This document shows, in pieces, positions 54,411 through 64,000 of a DNA stretch of 64,000 nt. Location: NCBI RefSeq assembly GCF_017654505.1, contig NC_054547.1, positions 22,463,838 to 22,527,837 of the forward strand, read 5' to 3'. Numbering within the stretch: position 1 is the first letter of the stretch; every line of letters starts with the position of its first letter. A program made the position numbers and the translations under genes. Origin of the DNA: Polyodon spathula. Its lineage: Eukaryota > Chordata > Actinopteri > Acipenseriformes > Polyodontidae. A model generated the notes under the pieces. The model searched no databases, was not told the origin of the DNA, and saw only the letters and a list, made by a program, of their open reading frames with translations.

Positions 54411-55355
54411 GTGGTCTTCAAGCCAATAATCTGTGACACCTGCTTGATGTGGGAAATCCGAGAAAACCCAGCGGAGCTAAACCAAGTGTGCGTAAAGTGC
54501 CGCGCAATCCAGGACTTGCATAAACTAGTAAGTATGCTAGAAATGGAGCTGGAAGAAGTGAGACAGCAACAGGATCTCGAGGAACTGGCACACCCACAAT
54601 TCATGGAAGTCTGCATCACCCCATAACAGACTGAAAGCCACAAGGGAGATAGAAGGTCAGAACAGCTGGGTTCAGGTAGGCAGAAGCAAAAAAAAAAGAA
54701 ACTTCGTCAGACACAACCACCAGAAATCAAAACAACCAACAAATTTGAGTCACTTCAGAATTTTGATGAGCAAAACCAACAACAAGAGAATGAAAGGAAC
54801 AACATCCAGGATCCTATTGACAGTGGTGACCAGTCAGCAAAAAGAAGGGAGGTCATGATTGTTGGGGACTCCATATTGAGAAACACAGCAAGTTCAATTC
54901 GCAGTTTGGACCCCCTTACAACAGTGTGCTGCCTTCCGGAAGCCTCGGTCAAGCACATCACTGAGAACCTGGACAGGCTCCTAGAACGAACAGGAGACGA
55001 CCCGGTAGTAGTCGTCCACATCGGTACAAACAACATTGGAAGAGACAGACCAAAATCCCTGCAAAACAAGTTCAGAGAGCTAGGAAGGAAATTAAAAGAG
55101 AAAACCAAAACTGTGGTATTTTCTGGTATACTACCCGCACCTTGCAAAGGACCATATGGACAGCTGGAAATAATTAATCAAAACGAATGGCTGAAGACGT
55201 GGTGCACACGAGAAGGCTTCACCTATCTTGATCATTGGACCACATTCTACAACGAGGACTATCTGTATAGACGGGACAGACTGCACTTAAATAACAAGGG
55301 AACCAGTCTACTTGGAGAAAAGATCCTCGACCAGGTTCAGAAGCATTTCAACTAG
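54411..55355 (+). pseudogene. CR1 ORF1: zinc-finger plus SGNH-type esterase protein, one internal stop
   Basis: One frame spans the region, with a single in-frame TAA at 54624-54626. The N-terminal part has C-x2-C pairs (CDTC, CVKC; PHD/zinc-finger-like), a heptad-like coiled segment (LHKLVSMLEMELEEVRQQQ), then a basic linker. From about 54850 an SGNH/GDSL hydrolase fold is evident: IVGDSIL (block I Ser), HIGTNNIG (Asn), and DRLHLNNKG (D-x-x-H). An esterase in ORF1 is characteristic of CR1 elements and is thought to aid membrane or nucleoprotein interactions. The start is uncertain: no ATG precedes the first Cys pair, and the A-run just upstream may have caused a shift. Confidence 0.85.
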
Positions 55356-55442
55356 AAAGGAAGGGGGGGGGGGAAATCAACAAAAAACAGAAGGGAGACC
55401 GCATCAAAACAAGAAAAACAACTCGGGTAAGACAACCATTAA

Positions 55443-58196
55443 ATGTATTTATCTGTGTATTTAACAAATGCTAGAAGTATCAGAAACAAAATTCTAGAAC
55501 TTGAAGCTACTGCACTAACAGGTAACTATGATGTGATAGGTGTTACAGAAACGTGGTTGTCTGAGAGTGATGGGGATGAATATAATATTTGTGGGTATAC
55601 ACTGTATAGGAAAGACAGGCAGGACAGAAGAGGAGGAGGGGTAGCGCTATACATAAGAAACAGTCTAGAAGCCCAGGTGTTAAAACTGGACAAAGAAAAT
55701 AAAGCCGAATCAATATGGGTCAGAATAACGGACAAAAACTAGGGCATGAAATAATAGGAGCATGCTATAGACCGCCAGATTCAGACAGTGAGGAAAATAA
55801 TCTGTTATACAATAACATTAGAAATGCGTGTAGCAAAGGAGAAGCCATACTAATGGGGGATTTCAACTTCCCCCAAATAAAATGGGAAAACCCGGTGGGT
55901 AGCACAAACGATGAAATAGAAATGATGGCAATGACAAATGACTGCTTCCTAACACAATTTGTGAAGGCACCGACTAGAGGGGAGGCATGCCTTGATTTAG
56001 TCTTTTCAAATAACAAAGACAGAATAACTAAAACAGAGGTCAGAGAACCACTGGCAAACTCAGACCACAACATGGTCTCATTTGAAGTGTTTTTTAAAAC
56101 CCCAAAAGTAATGACTAAAGCTAAGGTTTACAATTTTAGAAAAGCAAACTATGAAGGTATGAAACAGAGACTAACAGAAGTAGACTGGAGTAAAATAGAG
56201 AAAACACCCACAGAAGAAGGATGGTTGTTCTTCAAAAATGTAGTACTAGAGGCGCAAAACAATTACATCCCTAAAGTAGACAAATCTAAATGTAAAACTA
56301 AATTGCCACAATGTTTTAATAGATCAATTAAAAAAAATACTCAGCGAAAAAAGGCACTTTATAGAGCATTAAAAAAGGACCAAAAAGAAAGTACGCAGAA
56401 AGAGTACACGGAACTGCAAACGCAAGTCAAAAAGGAAGTTAGAAAGGCCAAGAGAGAAATAGAAATGAACATTGTTAAGGGAGCTAAAACCAATTCCAAA
56501 ATGTTTTTCCAATATTACAACAGCAAGAGAACATTCAAAGAGGAGGTTAAATGTTTAAGAGATACAAATGGCAAAATCGTAGATGAAAAAAAGCAAATGG
56601 CAAATATATTAAATTATTACTTTTCACAAGTTTTTACAAAGAAAGATACTGACAACATGCCCCACATGTCATCCAGTTCCTTTCCAGTTTTACATAACTT
56701 TAGCATAACTGAGGCAGAAGTGTTAAAAGGACTAGGAGCTCTTAAAATAAACAAATCCCCTGGGCCGGATGAGATCCTCCCAGTAGTACTCAAAGAAATG
56801 AAAGAAGTAATTTACAAACCGCTAACCAAGATCATGCAGCAGTCTCTTAACACAGAGGTGTTACCGACAGACTGGAAAATTACAAACGTAATACCGATCC
56901 ACAAAAAGGGAAACAAAACTGAACCAGGTAACTACAGACAAGTAAGCCTGACTTCTATTATATGCAAACTTATGGAAACTATAATAAGATCCAAAATGGA
57001 AAATTACCTATATGGTAACAGGGTCCTGAGAGATAGTCAACGTGGTTTTAGGAAAGAAAGATCGTGTCTAACTAACTTGCTTGATTTTTTTGAGGATGCA
57101 ACATCGATAATGGATAATTGCAAAGCATATGACATGGTTTATTTAGTTTTCCAGAAAGCTTTTGACAAAATCCCGCACAAAAGATTAATTCTCAAACTGA
57201 ACACAGTTGGAATTCAAGGAAACACATGTACATGGATTAGGGAGTGGTTAACATGTAGAAATCAGAAAGTACTGATTAGAGGAAAAACCTCAGAATGGAG
57301 TGTGGTAACCAGTGGTGTACCACAGGAATCAGTATTGGGTCCTCTGCTACTCCTAATCTACATTAATGATTTAGGTTCTGGTGTAGTAAGGAAACTTGTT
57401 AAATTTGCAGAAGACACAAAAGTAGGAGGAGTGGCAAACACTGTTTTAGCAGCAAAGGTCATTCAAAATGGGCAGAACTGGGTAGACACATGGCAAATGA
57501 CATTTAATAGAGAAAAGTGTAAGGTACTGCACGCAGGCAATAAAAATGTACATTATAAATATCATATGGGAGATACTGAAATTGGAGAAGGAATCTATGA
57601 AAAAGACCTAGGAGTTTTTGTTGGCTTAGAAATGTCTTCATCTAGACAATGTGGGGAAGCTATAAAAAAGGTTAACGATGCTCGGATACATTGTGAAAAG
57701 TGTCGAATTTAAATCAAGGGAAGTAATGTTAAAACTCTACAATGCACTAGTAAGACCTCATCTTGAATATTGTGTGCAGTTCTGGTCACCTCGCTATAAA
57801 AAAGATATTGCTGCTCTAGAAAGAGTGCAAAGAAGAGTGACCAGAATTATTCCGGGCTTAAAAGGCATGTCATATGCAGACAGGCTAAAAGAATTGAATC
57901 TGTTCAGTCTTGAACAAAAAAGACTACGTGGCGACCTAATTCAAGCACTCAAAATTCTAAAAGGTATTGACAGTATCGACCCAAGGGACTTTTTCAGCCT
58001 GAAAAAAGAAACAGGGACCAGGGGTCACAAATGGAGATTAGACAAAGGGGCATTCAGAACAGAAAATAGGAGGCACTTTTTTACACAGAGAATTTTGAGG
58101 GTCTGGAATCAACTCCCCAGTAATGTTGTTGAAACTGACACCCTGGGATCCTTCAAGAAGCTGCTTGATGAGATTCTGGGATCAATAAGCTACTAA
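55443..58196 (+). pseudogene. CR1 ORF2: endonuclease-reverse transcriptase, inactive
   Basis: ATG at 55443 begins an AP-type endonuclease: TNARSIRNK, IGVTETWLS, then after a 1-nt shift near 55740 GACYRPPD, ILMGDFNFP, LANSDHNMVSFE. The RT follows: LKINKSPGPDEILPVVLKE, VIPIHKKGNK, SQRGFRKERSC. Motif A reads YLVFQKAFDKIPH, where the family has Asp in place of Val. Motif C reads FAEDTK rather than F-A-D-D. A further shift near 57680 leads to the C-terminal part (MLGYIVKSVEFKSREVM, GDLIQALKILKGID, RRHFFTQRILRVWNQLP). Both catalytic changes plus two frameshifts mean this copy cannot have moved itself recently. Confidence 0.9.
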
Positions 58197-58262
58197 CAAC
58201 CAAACGAGCAAGATGGGCCGAATGGTCTCCTCTCATTTGTAAACTTTCTTATGTTCTTATAT

Positions 58263-59384
58263 ACACACTGTATGTACTTCATTGCGTTGTAAAATGCAAC
58301 TGTCTCTGGCTTTAGTTTAGCAGGGTGGCACAGTCTTTCAGCCTGAAAAATGTAGTGTAAATAATAATAATAATAATAATAATATATGATGTGTACAATG
58401 ACTTTCATCAGTATTTCAAGCACTCAAAAAGATTATAATACATTATTTCACAATGACGTTGATTTTATTACAAAGCAAAGAGGTTTGTTTGGAGACAGCA
58501 TGTAGGAGAGAAATAGAACTAGAAAGAGTGTATTGCACCATGATAGCCATAGATTTAGTGTTTTGGGTTTGTTTATTTGACGTTTGTAGTATTTGTTTGT
58601 AGTATTTGTTTGTAGTTTTGTTATGGTAATGACGGTAAACATGTTGTAAACCTAAATTACTGTATCCTAGTTAAAACAATGATTTATATTTTATCTGAAT
58701 CCCAAATGCTTTGTATAAACCAGCAATCAATATTAATAAAAAGGCAATCTTGCTTCATCAACATCTTGCTCAACTGGCCAGTATTTCAGTAAGTGTTGCT
58801 TTAGCAGGCTGAACAACAATATATCTTTCCTAGCTTGTCACCTTGAGGCAGTTCGGTATTGTCAGCACAGTGAAAATTAGACATTATTTCTTCAAATCGA
58901 TTGCAGTACATCCCTTGGGTCACAAATTGATTGAGCGCATCATATTCATTTTTCTTTGGTAGTGACACATAGTCAGAGATGAGCAGTATGGCGGAAAAAT
59001 GTATATCTCAGTTTGACACATGAGCCACCACATGGTACTCCGTGTAGCATTTGTACTCCAGTCTCTCTCGTTCGTTTTACGTCATGAGAATATTCCTCTT
59101 GGCTCTCATTCTCACTGCTTAAATATAAACTTAATACAACTTGACAGAGTTTTCTGTTAATCAATTACTTTTCTCCTTCATGAAGTATTTGTAGTGAAAT
59201 ATCATTTTGGGTCCTGATTCTCCTTGGATATAGAGCTTTTTGTTGTTTTTAAATTCCCATGGGAACCACACAGTGCCAAGTATAAAATAGCTAATTCAGT
59301 TAAGTTAATTGTCATTTGGGGGAAGAAAAATAATTAAAACACTTTTAAACTTTGTCTCAGACTTGTTACCCAAACCGTATATAT
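58263..59384. other. No gene recognised; (AAT)n at 58359-58384
   Basis: A short minus-strand frame at 58973-59164 (SSENESQEEYSHDVKR) has the acidic look of a transposase N-terminus but is too short to assign. Confidence 0.45.
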
Positions 59385-60121
59385 TGTGGCAAAGTGGAAG
59401 CGGAACGTTATATAAATTTTAGGAGGTTGGGTCTAGAAACCTCTGACTGTGATTAATTTATACTTTGCTTGATGTTTCTTTTGGTTTTGTCAGTTGTACA
59501 GTAGATTGGGTGTCCACCACTAGTGGCCGCTGCTGTGTGAAGGCTGTTGTGGATTGCTAAAATTGAGTCAGAGAGAGATTGTGTGGGAGACAGGAAGTCC
59601 CTTTAGGAATATATAAGGAAACTGGCAGGACTCAGTAGTGGAAGTACTGATGTGGTGCATGTTCTGCATTGAACTATGTTCGATGAGAACCAAAGAACAA
59701 AAAATACCTGATTTAGTTGGTTTATTGGGTAGTGCTACAATTGTGTATTGATAGCAGAGAAAAAACACAGAGTTAGAGTTATTATTTTGGAAAGCGTTCA
59801 CTTAGAACAGGGATGGCACTGACTGAACATAAGAAATAAATAAAGAAAAGTAAACCGTGGACAAGGGTTTTAAACAATACTTGTCCGAAGTACATGTTGT
59901 TGTATCTGACACGAAACTTGCAAAACCTGGACTGGATTGAGAATGGCTGGACAAGAACGCACTGGAAGGAAAATGGAACCCAGTGATTTACCAAAGCGAA
60001 TGCTTTCAGTACCATTTTGAACCTCACCCTTATATTATTTGAGTTGATAAACGTGTTTGGTTTTATTAGTGTTTTTGCAGAAGACAAAACTAACTATATA
60101 CAGAGTGTTGTTTGGGAAATA

Positions 60122-60191
<70 letters not shown>

Positions 60192-60916
60192 ATTCAGGAC
60201 CCTGAAAAGAGAAGGAAAGACATAATTAATCGAAGGAAAATACAATGACTCAATAAAACAATAATACAATTATGTTGTTACTTACCTGCTTGGCCAAGAA
60301 GGTTTATATTGCATTGCAAGTTGCTCTGGGGAAGCACGCAGTGTGGGTGTGGAAAACAATACACTCTGCAACCCGACATCTAACCACAAGGGGCAGTTGT
60401 GAGACACAAAACTGAAATACAATACTTACCTTCGCCAGTCCTTCAGAGTCGTGGTCTTACTTACTGTGTTGTCTTGAAAACTACTATAGAACTGTGTCTC
60501 ACCATGAGGGGCAGTTGTGAAACACGATACTAGAAAACAATTCTTATCTTTGCTATACCTTCAAAGTCCTGGACTTGTGCATTGTGTGGTCCTGGAAACC
60601 AACACTCTCTGCAACGCAGTGTCCCACCACAAGAGGCAGTCATGAGACACAAAGCTGGTATACAATACTTACCTTCTGAAAAGCTGTGTCTTACCACAAG
60701 GGGAGGTCGTGAGACACGGAACTGGAGGATAATATATATTTTGCATTATCTCCAACGTCTGGGACTTGCTTAAAAAGGAAGTAAGGACAAACTTCTGTGT
60801 ATATAGTGTTTTGGTGGTGGTTAATCACTCTTGTAATTAATAAACACATCAGGTGGCTTATTCCAGTACAGTGGTGCAGTCTCTTTATTGGCGGTCAAGA
60901 AGTGACCTTGCCACGA
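59385..60916 (+). mobile_element. LTR-like element of about 1.5 kb with internal minisatellite
   Basis: Begins TGTGGCAAAGTGGAAG and ends GTGACCTTGCCACGA, with partially inverted ends. A late AATAAACACATCAGG signal (about 60838) is followed by a U5-like tail. Flanks TATAT and TAGAT match at four of five bases. It includes a (TA)n microsatellite at 60121-60188. No protein domain was seen. It could be a long solo LTR or a small non-autonomous element. Confidence 0.45.
60380..60770 (+). repeat. Degenerate minisatellite, about four units
   Basis: Units share CACCACAAGGGGCAGT, TGTGAGACACAAAACTG and ATACAATACTTACCTT, starting near 60380, 60499, 60621 and 60687. Spacing varies from about 66 to 122 bp because the linker CAAAGTCCTGGACTTG is present in only some units. 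Confidence 0.75.
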
Positions 60917-61133
60917 TAGATAGATAGATTTATTTACTTATTATATAATCTCAATTCACACAGAACAACCAGCAAGCAAAACAAGTTTGAGAACACCTGT
61001 TCTAGAGGATTCCCTCACCTGTCTAGAAAGGTACACAGTGATACAATAGAAAATTCCCCAAAGGCACATGGTTATTGAACTATCAAGTATAACCTGTAAA
61101 CAAACACACACAAAAAAACAATAAAGATGGCAG

Positions 61134-61517
61134 CGCGACAGGGCAAAAGCACTTACAAATAGTGTATTTTTGTATTTAAGTTTGGCAGAGATGGGGTCCA
61201 TCCCTGTTAAATCCACGTGGGAAATGTGGCTGGGTCTTGAGTGAATAATTGATCATCAATCAAGTCCCAGCCACATGGTATAAAGGAGGAGAAATACTTT
61301 GTTTGTTGGAGGAGTTTAGGATGAGTTGGTGAACTGTGTTTTGGATCGGATCTGTTTTGTTTTGTTTTGTTTTAACCTTTTATTTTGGCCCCTGTGCCTT
61401 GTTTCTTTGGTTTTACTTGTTGTTATGAATACATGTGTGCTTTGACTGCAGTTCTCTGTGTCTGAATCTCTCTCTTGCCACTAACCAGCCTTGCCAGTGA
61501 TGCCACCCTTTCACAGA
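61134..61517 (+). mobile_element. Probable solo LTR with two hairpins
   Basis: Starts at GCGACAGGGC (decayed TGTGACAGGG) and ends CCCTTTCACA. It contains the GGCAGAGATGG/CCATCCCTG palindrome (61188-61213), a 17-bp hairpin with one mismatch (61224-61240 with 61260-61276), TATAAAGGAGG (61279) and a T/G-rich U5-like end. It is related to 40805-41110. No target duplication was found. Confidence 0.6.
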
Positions 61518-62280
61518 CACATTTTCAGTAATAAAAGGTGAGGGTAGCCTTCTTCTAAATGCCTCATTTTCTAAGAGAATACTTTAAATTTATTTTTTAT
61601 AAAAACCTTATATAATTTGCCCATTTATTACATCACTATTCTTTAGATCAATTAAACTACACCACCTATGTACAGGAAATCTTAAGACAGAGGACTGAAT
61701 TGCAGTTGAGACAGTTTGTGTAAAAAACATCTGTCATCAAGTACGCATAACATATACATAACTGATACTATTGACAAGTATTTATGTAAGACCGAACAGG
61801 GTGGACGGTATTGGGCAATACCGGACCACCCAAGGGCATAACGACATAGGGCCTTATGCCCCTGGAGGGTCTTATTGCGCTTAGAAAATATTACGAAATT
61901 TTGTGATTTAAAACTTGAACATTAGGTGGCACAAGATAATCTGTCTAGGTGAAAATGCACTTATGCTGGTACTTTTTATTTTCTGGCTTTCAATTGAAAG
62001 TTAATGTACCTCATTCCCAAGTGTATTAGCCAATAAAATACCAGGAAATAAAAAAGCCAATTTTCTATAAATCTGCTTCATCTCTGTCTTGCAGTGTACT
62101 GTATTGGGTCCAATGTACTTTAATGTAGTGCACAAGTATTTTTATTTTCACTTAAGCAGCACAAAGTAACAAGCATCAGAGAGACCACAGTCTCTATTTA
62201 GATGCGATCAGCAACAAATAATCTCTTCGCTAAATTCCTGAAATACACCTGATGGTAGGTAGGTAGGTAGGTAAGGCATT
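61518..62280. repeat. No gene; strong inverted repeats at 61801-61866 and (GGTA)n at 62253-62274
   Basis: GTGGACGGTATTG/CAATACCGGACCAC (61801-61829) is a near-perfect hairpin, followed at once by GGGCATAA...TTATGCCC (61834-61862). No coding signal is present. Confidence 0.6.
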
Positions 62281-64000
62281 GTTTAATTAATGAAACTCAC
62301 TGAAACCTGGATCTCCCCTGATAACACTATCACTCCAGTTGGTCTTTCCTCTCTTTATGTACTTTCTCACTATCCTCGCCCCTCTGGATGTAGTATGGGA
62401 ATAAGACTTCTGCTCTCTCCCTCCATGCTCTTGTCTGCCCCCCCCCCTCCTCTCTCCTCTCTCTCTCTCTGTTAGCACCTTTGAGTTTCACGCTGTTGAA
62501 ATCACCTCCCCTTGTTGCCTTCTCCTCATTGTTCTCTACCGCCCTGCTGGACCCGTTATTCACTTTCTTGATGAGCTTGACTTCCTCTTCTCCTCCCTTC
62601 CATTCACCCTCCACCCCTGCTGTTCTATTAGGTGACTTCAACATCCACCTCTCCAACCTTAACCACTGCTGGATTTCTTCCCCTTCTTCCCTCCTTCGCC
62701 TTCAGTCTCTGCACCCCCCCCCCCCCCCCCCCTCACACACCATACTGTCAACTGGACCTCGTCTTCACAAGGGACTGCTTTGCTTCCACCCTCTGTCATT
62801 CCATCCCTTCCTGTTCTGCCAACCATCTCTTCACCTTCTGTCGAAACCTCCATTCTCTCTCCCCCTGTCTTTTCCTCTGTTCCTATCTTGCAAATCTGTC
62901 TATTGACTCGTTCTCCGAAATCTCTGTAGACTATCTCCACTCTCCTCTCTTACCTCACCACCTGCCTCGATTTCCTTTGGTCCCTCACCTCTTGACCTGC
63001 CCACCCCTCCCTGCCCATTCCTGGCTCTCCTCCATGCTCCGCTCCGCTCTTACGAAATATTGCTCGGTTGAAAAGAAATAGAAGACCAAAAATTGCTCTG
63101 CTGCCTTGGATCTCTACTTCCTTCTCCTCTACACTAGCCTCTGCCAAATGTTCCTACTTCCACTCTACCATTCAGTCTTTTATTAACAATCACCATAAAC
63201 TTTTCTCTATCTTCTCTTCCCTCCTTAGCCCCCTCTCTTCCACCCTCCTCTATCTCAGCTGACGATTTTGCCTCCTTCTCTTCCTACAGAATCACCAACA
63301 TCTGCAAAATCTCCATACCTGTCCTCCTTCCCCTGTCCTCTGCTCACTCAGTCCACATCATCCTCCTTCTCCTCCTTCCTGCCCCTCTTGGACTCCCTGC
63401 TCCAGAGCCATAAACCCACCATGTGTCCTCTGGACCCCCTCTCCACTCATCTCTTCCAGGCAGCTGCCCCTGCTCTACTCACTTTCATTTCCTCTCTTCT
63501 TAACACCTCAGGCTGTTTCTCCTCTGCATTTAAACAGGCTTGCACCACCCCATCTTAAAAAAATCCTCCCTTGATCCCTCATCCATCCAGAACTACCGTA
63601 CTGTCTCCCGTCTCTTTTTGCTCTCTGCTTTCTTGTCAACCACTCTCTGTTCGACCCCCTCCAATCTTGTTTTCGCCCAGCACACTCCACTGAAACTGCT
63701 CTCTCCATCGCTAACGCTCTGCCTGTGCCAAACTCCCTCTCCTCTGTTCTAATTCTCCTCGACCTCTCTGCTGCTTTTGACACAATCAACCACTCTATTC
63801 TCCTTTCCTCCCTCGCTGACCTGGGACTCTCCTGCACTGATCTTCCGTGTTTTTCCTCCCATCTCTCTGATTGCATGCACAGGGTGTTCTGGCATGGCTC
63901 ACGCTCTGACTCTTGCTCCCTTTCGACAGGTGTCTCCCAAGGCTCAGTCCTGGGACCCCTCCTGTTTTCTCTCTACACCCATTCTCTGGGTCCACACATC
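62281..64000 (+). pseudogene. L2-type LINE ORF2, 5'-truncated, running off the right edge
   Basis: Starts within the endonuclease (LTETWISPDN) and passes through LIVLYRPAGP with FLDELDFLFSSLP, then a C-rich, decayed middle with a C18 run (62716-62733). RT begins near 63540 ([15 protein letters not shown]). From about 63632 a single frame stays open to the window end: [36 protein letters not shown] (motif A, both Asp present) and [18 protein letters not shown]. The catalytic motif C would lie just beyond 64000. Pyrimidine-rich coding is normal for fish L2. Confidence 0.85.

Larger units (their letters stand above)
54200..58262 (+). mobile_element. CR1-type LINE, nearly full length, disabled
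   Basis: A 5' untranslated region with a repeated GCGACAGCGAGTGG (about 54275-54300) and an A-run (54383-54403) precedes ORF1 (54411-55355) and ORF2 (55443-58196). The 3' end AGATGGGCCGAATGGTCTCC through TTTCTTATGTTCTTAT carries the 8-bp repeat tail of CR1. The same 3' end occurs truncated at 35847 and 17703. At about 4.06 kb it has both ORFs and both ends, but each ORF is broken. Confidence 0.9.

Noticed and set aside
62716..62733. C18 run as a possible assembly error
   Set aside because: The surrounding L2 is naturally pyrimidine-rich; length may be miscalled, but nothing in the sequence proves an error.
1..64000. CRISPR arrays, bacterial promoters, operons, ribosome binding sites
   Set aside because: The content is vertebrate nuclear repeats; tandem repeats present are microsatellites, minisatellites or coding repeats without spacer structure.

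Overview
This window is vertebrate nuclear DNA that is almost entirely transposable elements. I recognise no intact host protein-coding gene, rRNA or tRNA. The mixture of L2, CR1 and RTE LINEs, Tc1/mariner, piggyBac, Tigger and Helitron remnants, DIRS and many solo LTRs is typical of a ray-finned fish. Several repeats (the CR1 3' end with an 8-bp TTATGTTC-type tail, the proline-rich LTR-element ORF, the L2 tail) resemble repeats I remember from sturgeon and paddlefish, so an acipenseriform is my best guess. That is recollection, not a search result.

Layout. 0-4.3 kb: 5' end of an LTR element running off the left edge, inserted in an older Gypsy pol fragment; an LTR element with a repetitive proline-rich ORF; a piggyBac transposase fragment. 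4.3-7.2 kb: L2 tails and a 1.3-kb element of unknown family with long inverted ends, an ORF remnant and a heat-shock-type promoter. 7.3-11.3 kb: a decayed Helitron helicase followed directly by a decayed ubiquitin-specific protease (USP) domain, the latter split by a solo LTR with a perfect target duplication. 11.3-19.5 kb: Tc1 fragments, an unidentified minus-strand coding remnant split by another solo LTR, and a nest of piggyBac short elements bounded by TTAA. 20.4-22.9 kb: a 3' fragment of the unknown element, an RTE LINE and a small foldback element. 23-34 kb: AT-rich DNA with microsatellites and no recognisable gene. 34-41 kb: solo LTRs, including a 2.4-2.9-kb LTR-like unit that carries an ORF at its 5' end and is found again at 51.1-53.5 kb. 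41-50 kb: a Tigger end, LTR-element pieces and a minus-strand DIRS element (gag and RT). 50-58.3 kb: a foldback element hosting the second long LTR, a piggyBac C-terminus and a nearly full-length but disabled CR1 LINE. 58.3-64 kb: LTR-like elements and a 5'-truncated L2 LINE running off the right edge.

Nothing here works as a pathway; what can be read is a nesting order (older sequence <- younger insertion): Gypsy pol <- LTR element; L2 tail <- unknown element; Helitron/USP <- solo LTR; unidentified minus-strand ORF <- solo LTR; long LTR copy 1 <- CR1 fragment and solo LTR; foldback element <- long LTR copy 2.

The observations I rate highest are: (1) the USP domain joined to a Helitron helicase; (2) a hairpin directly upstream of the TATA box in at least seven LTRs, whose arms differ in sequence between subfamilies yet stay complementary; (3) the unknown-family element with a heat-shock-element/TATA/initiator promoter; (4) the long LTR with a 5' ORF maintained in two copies.
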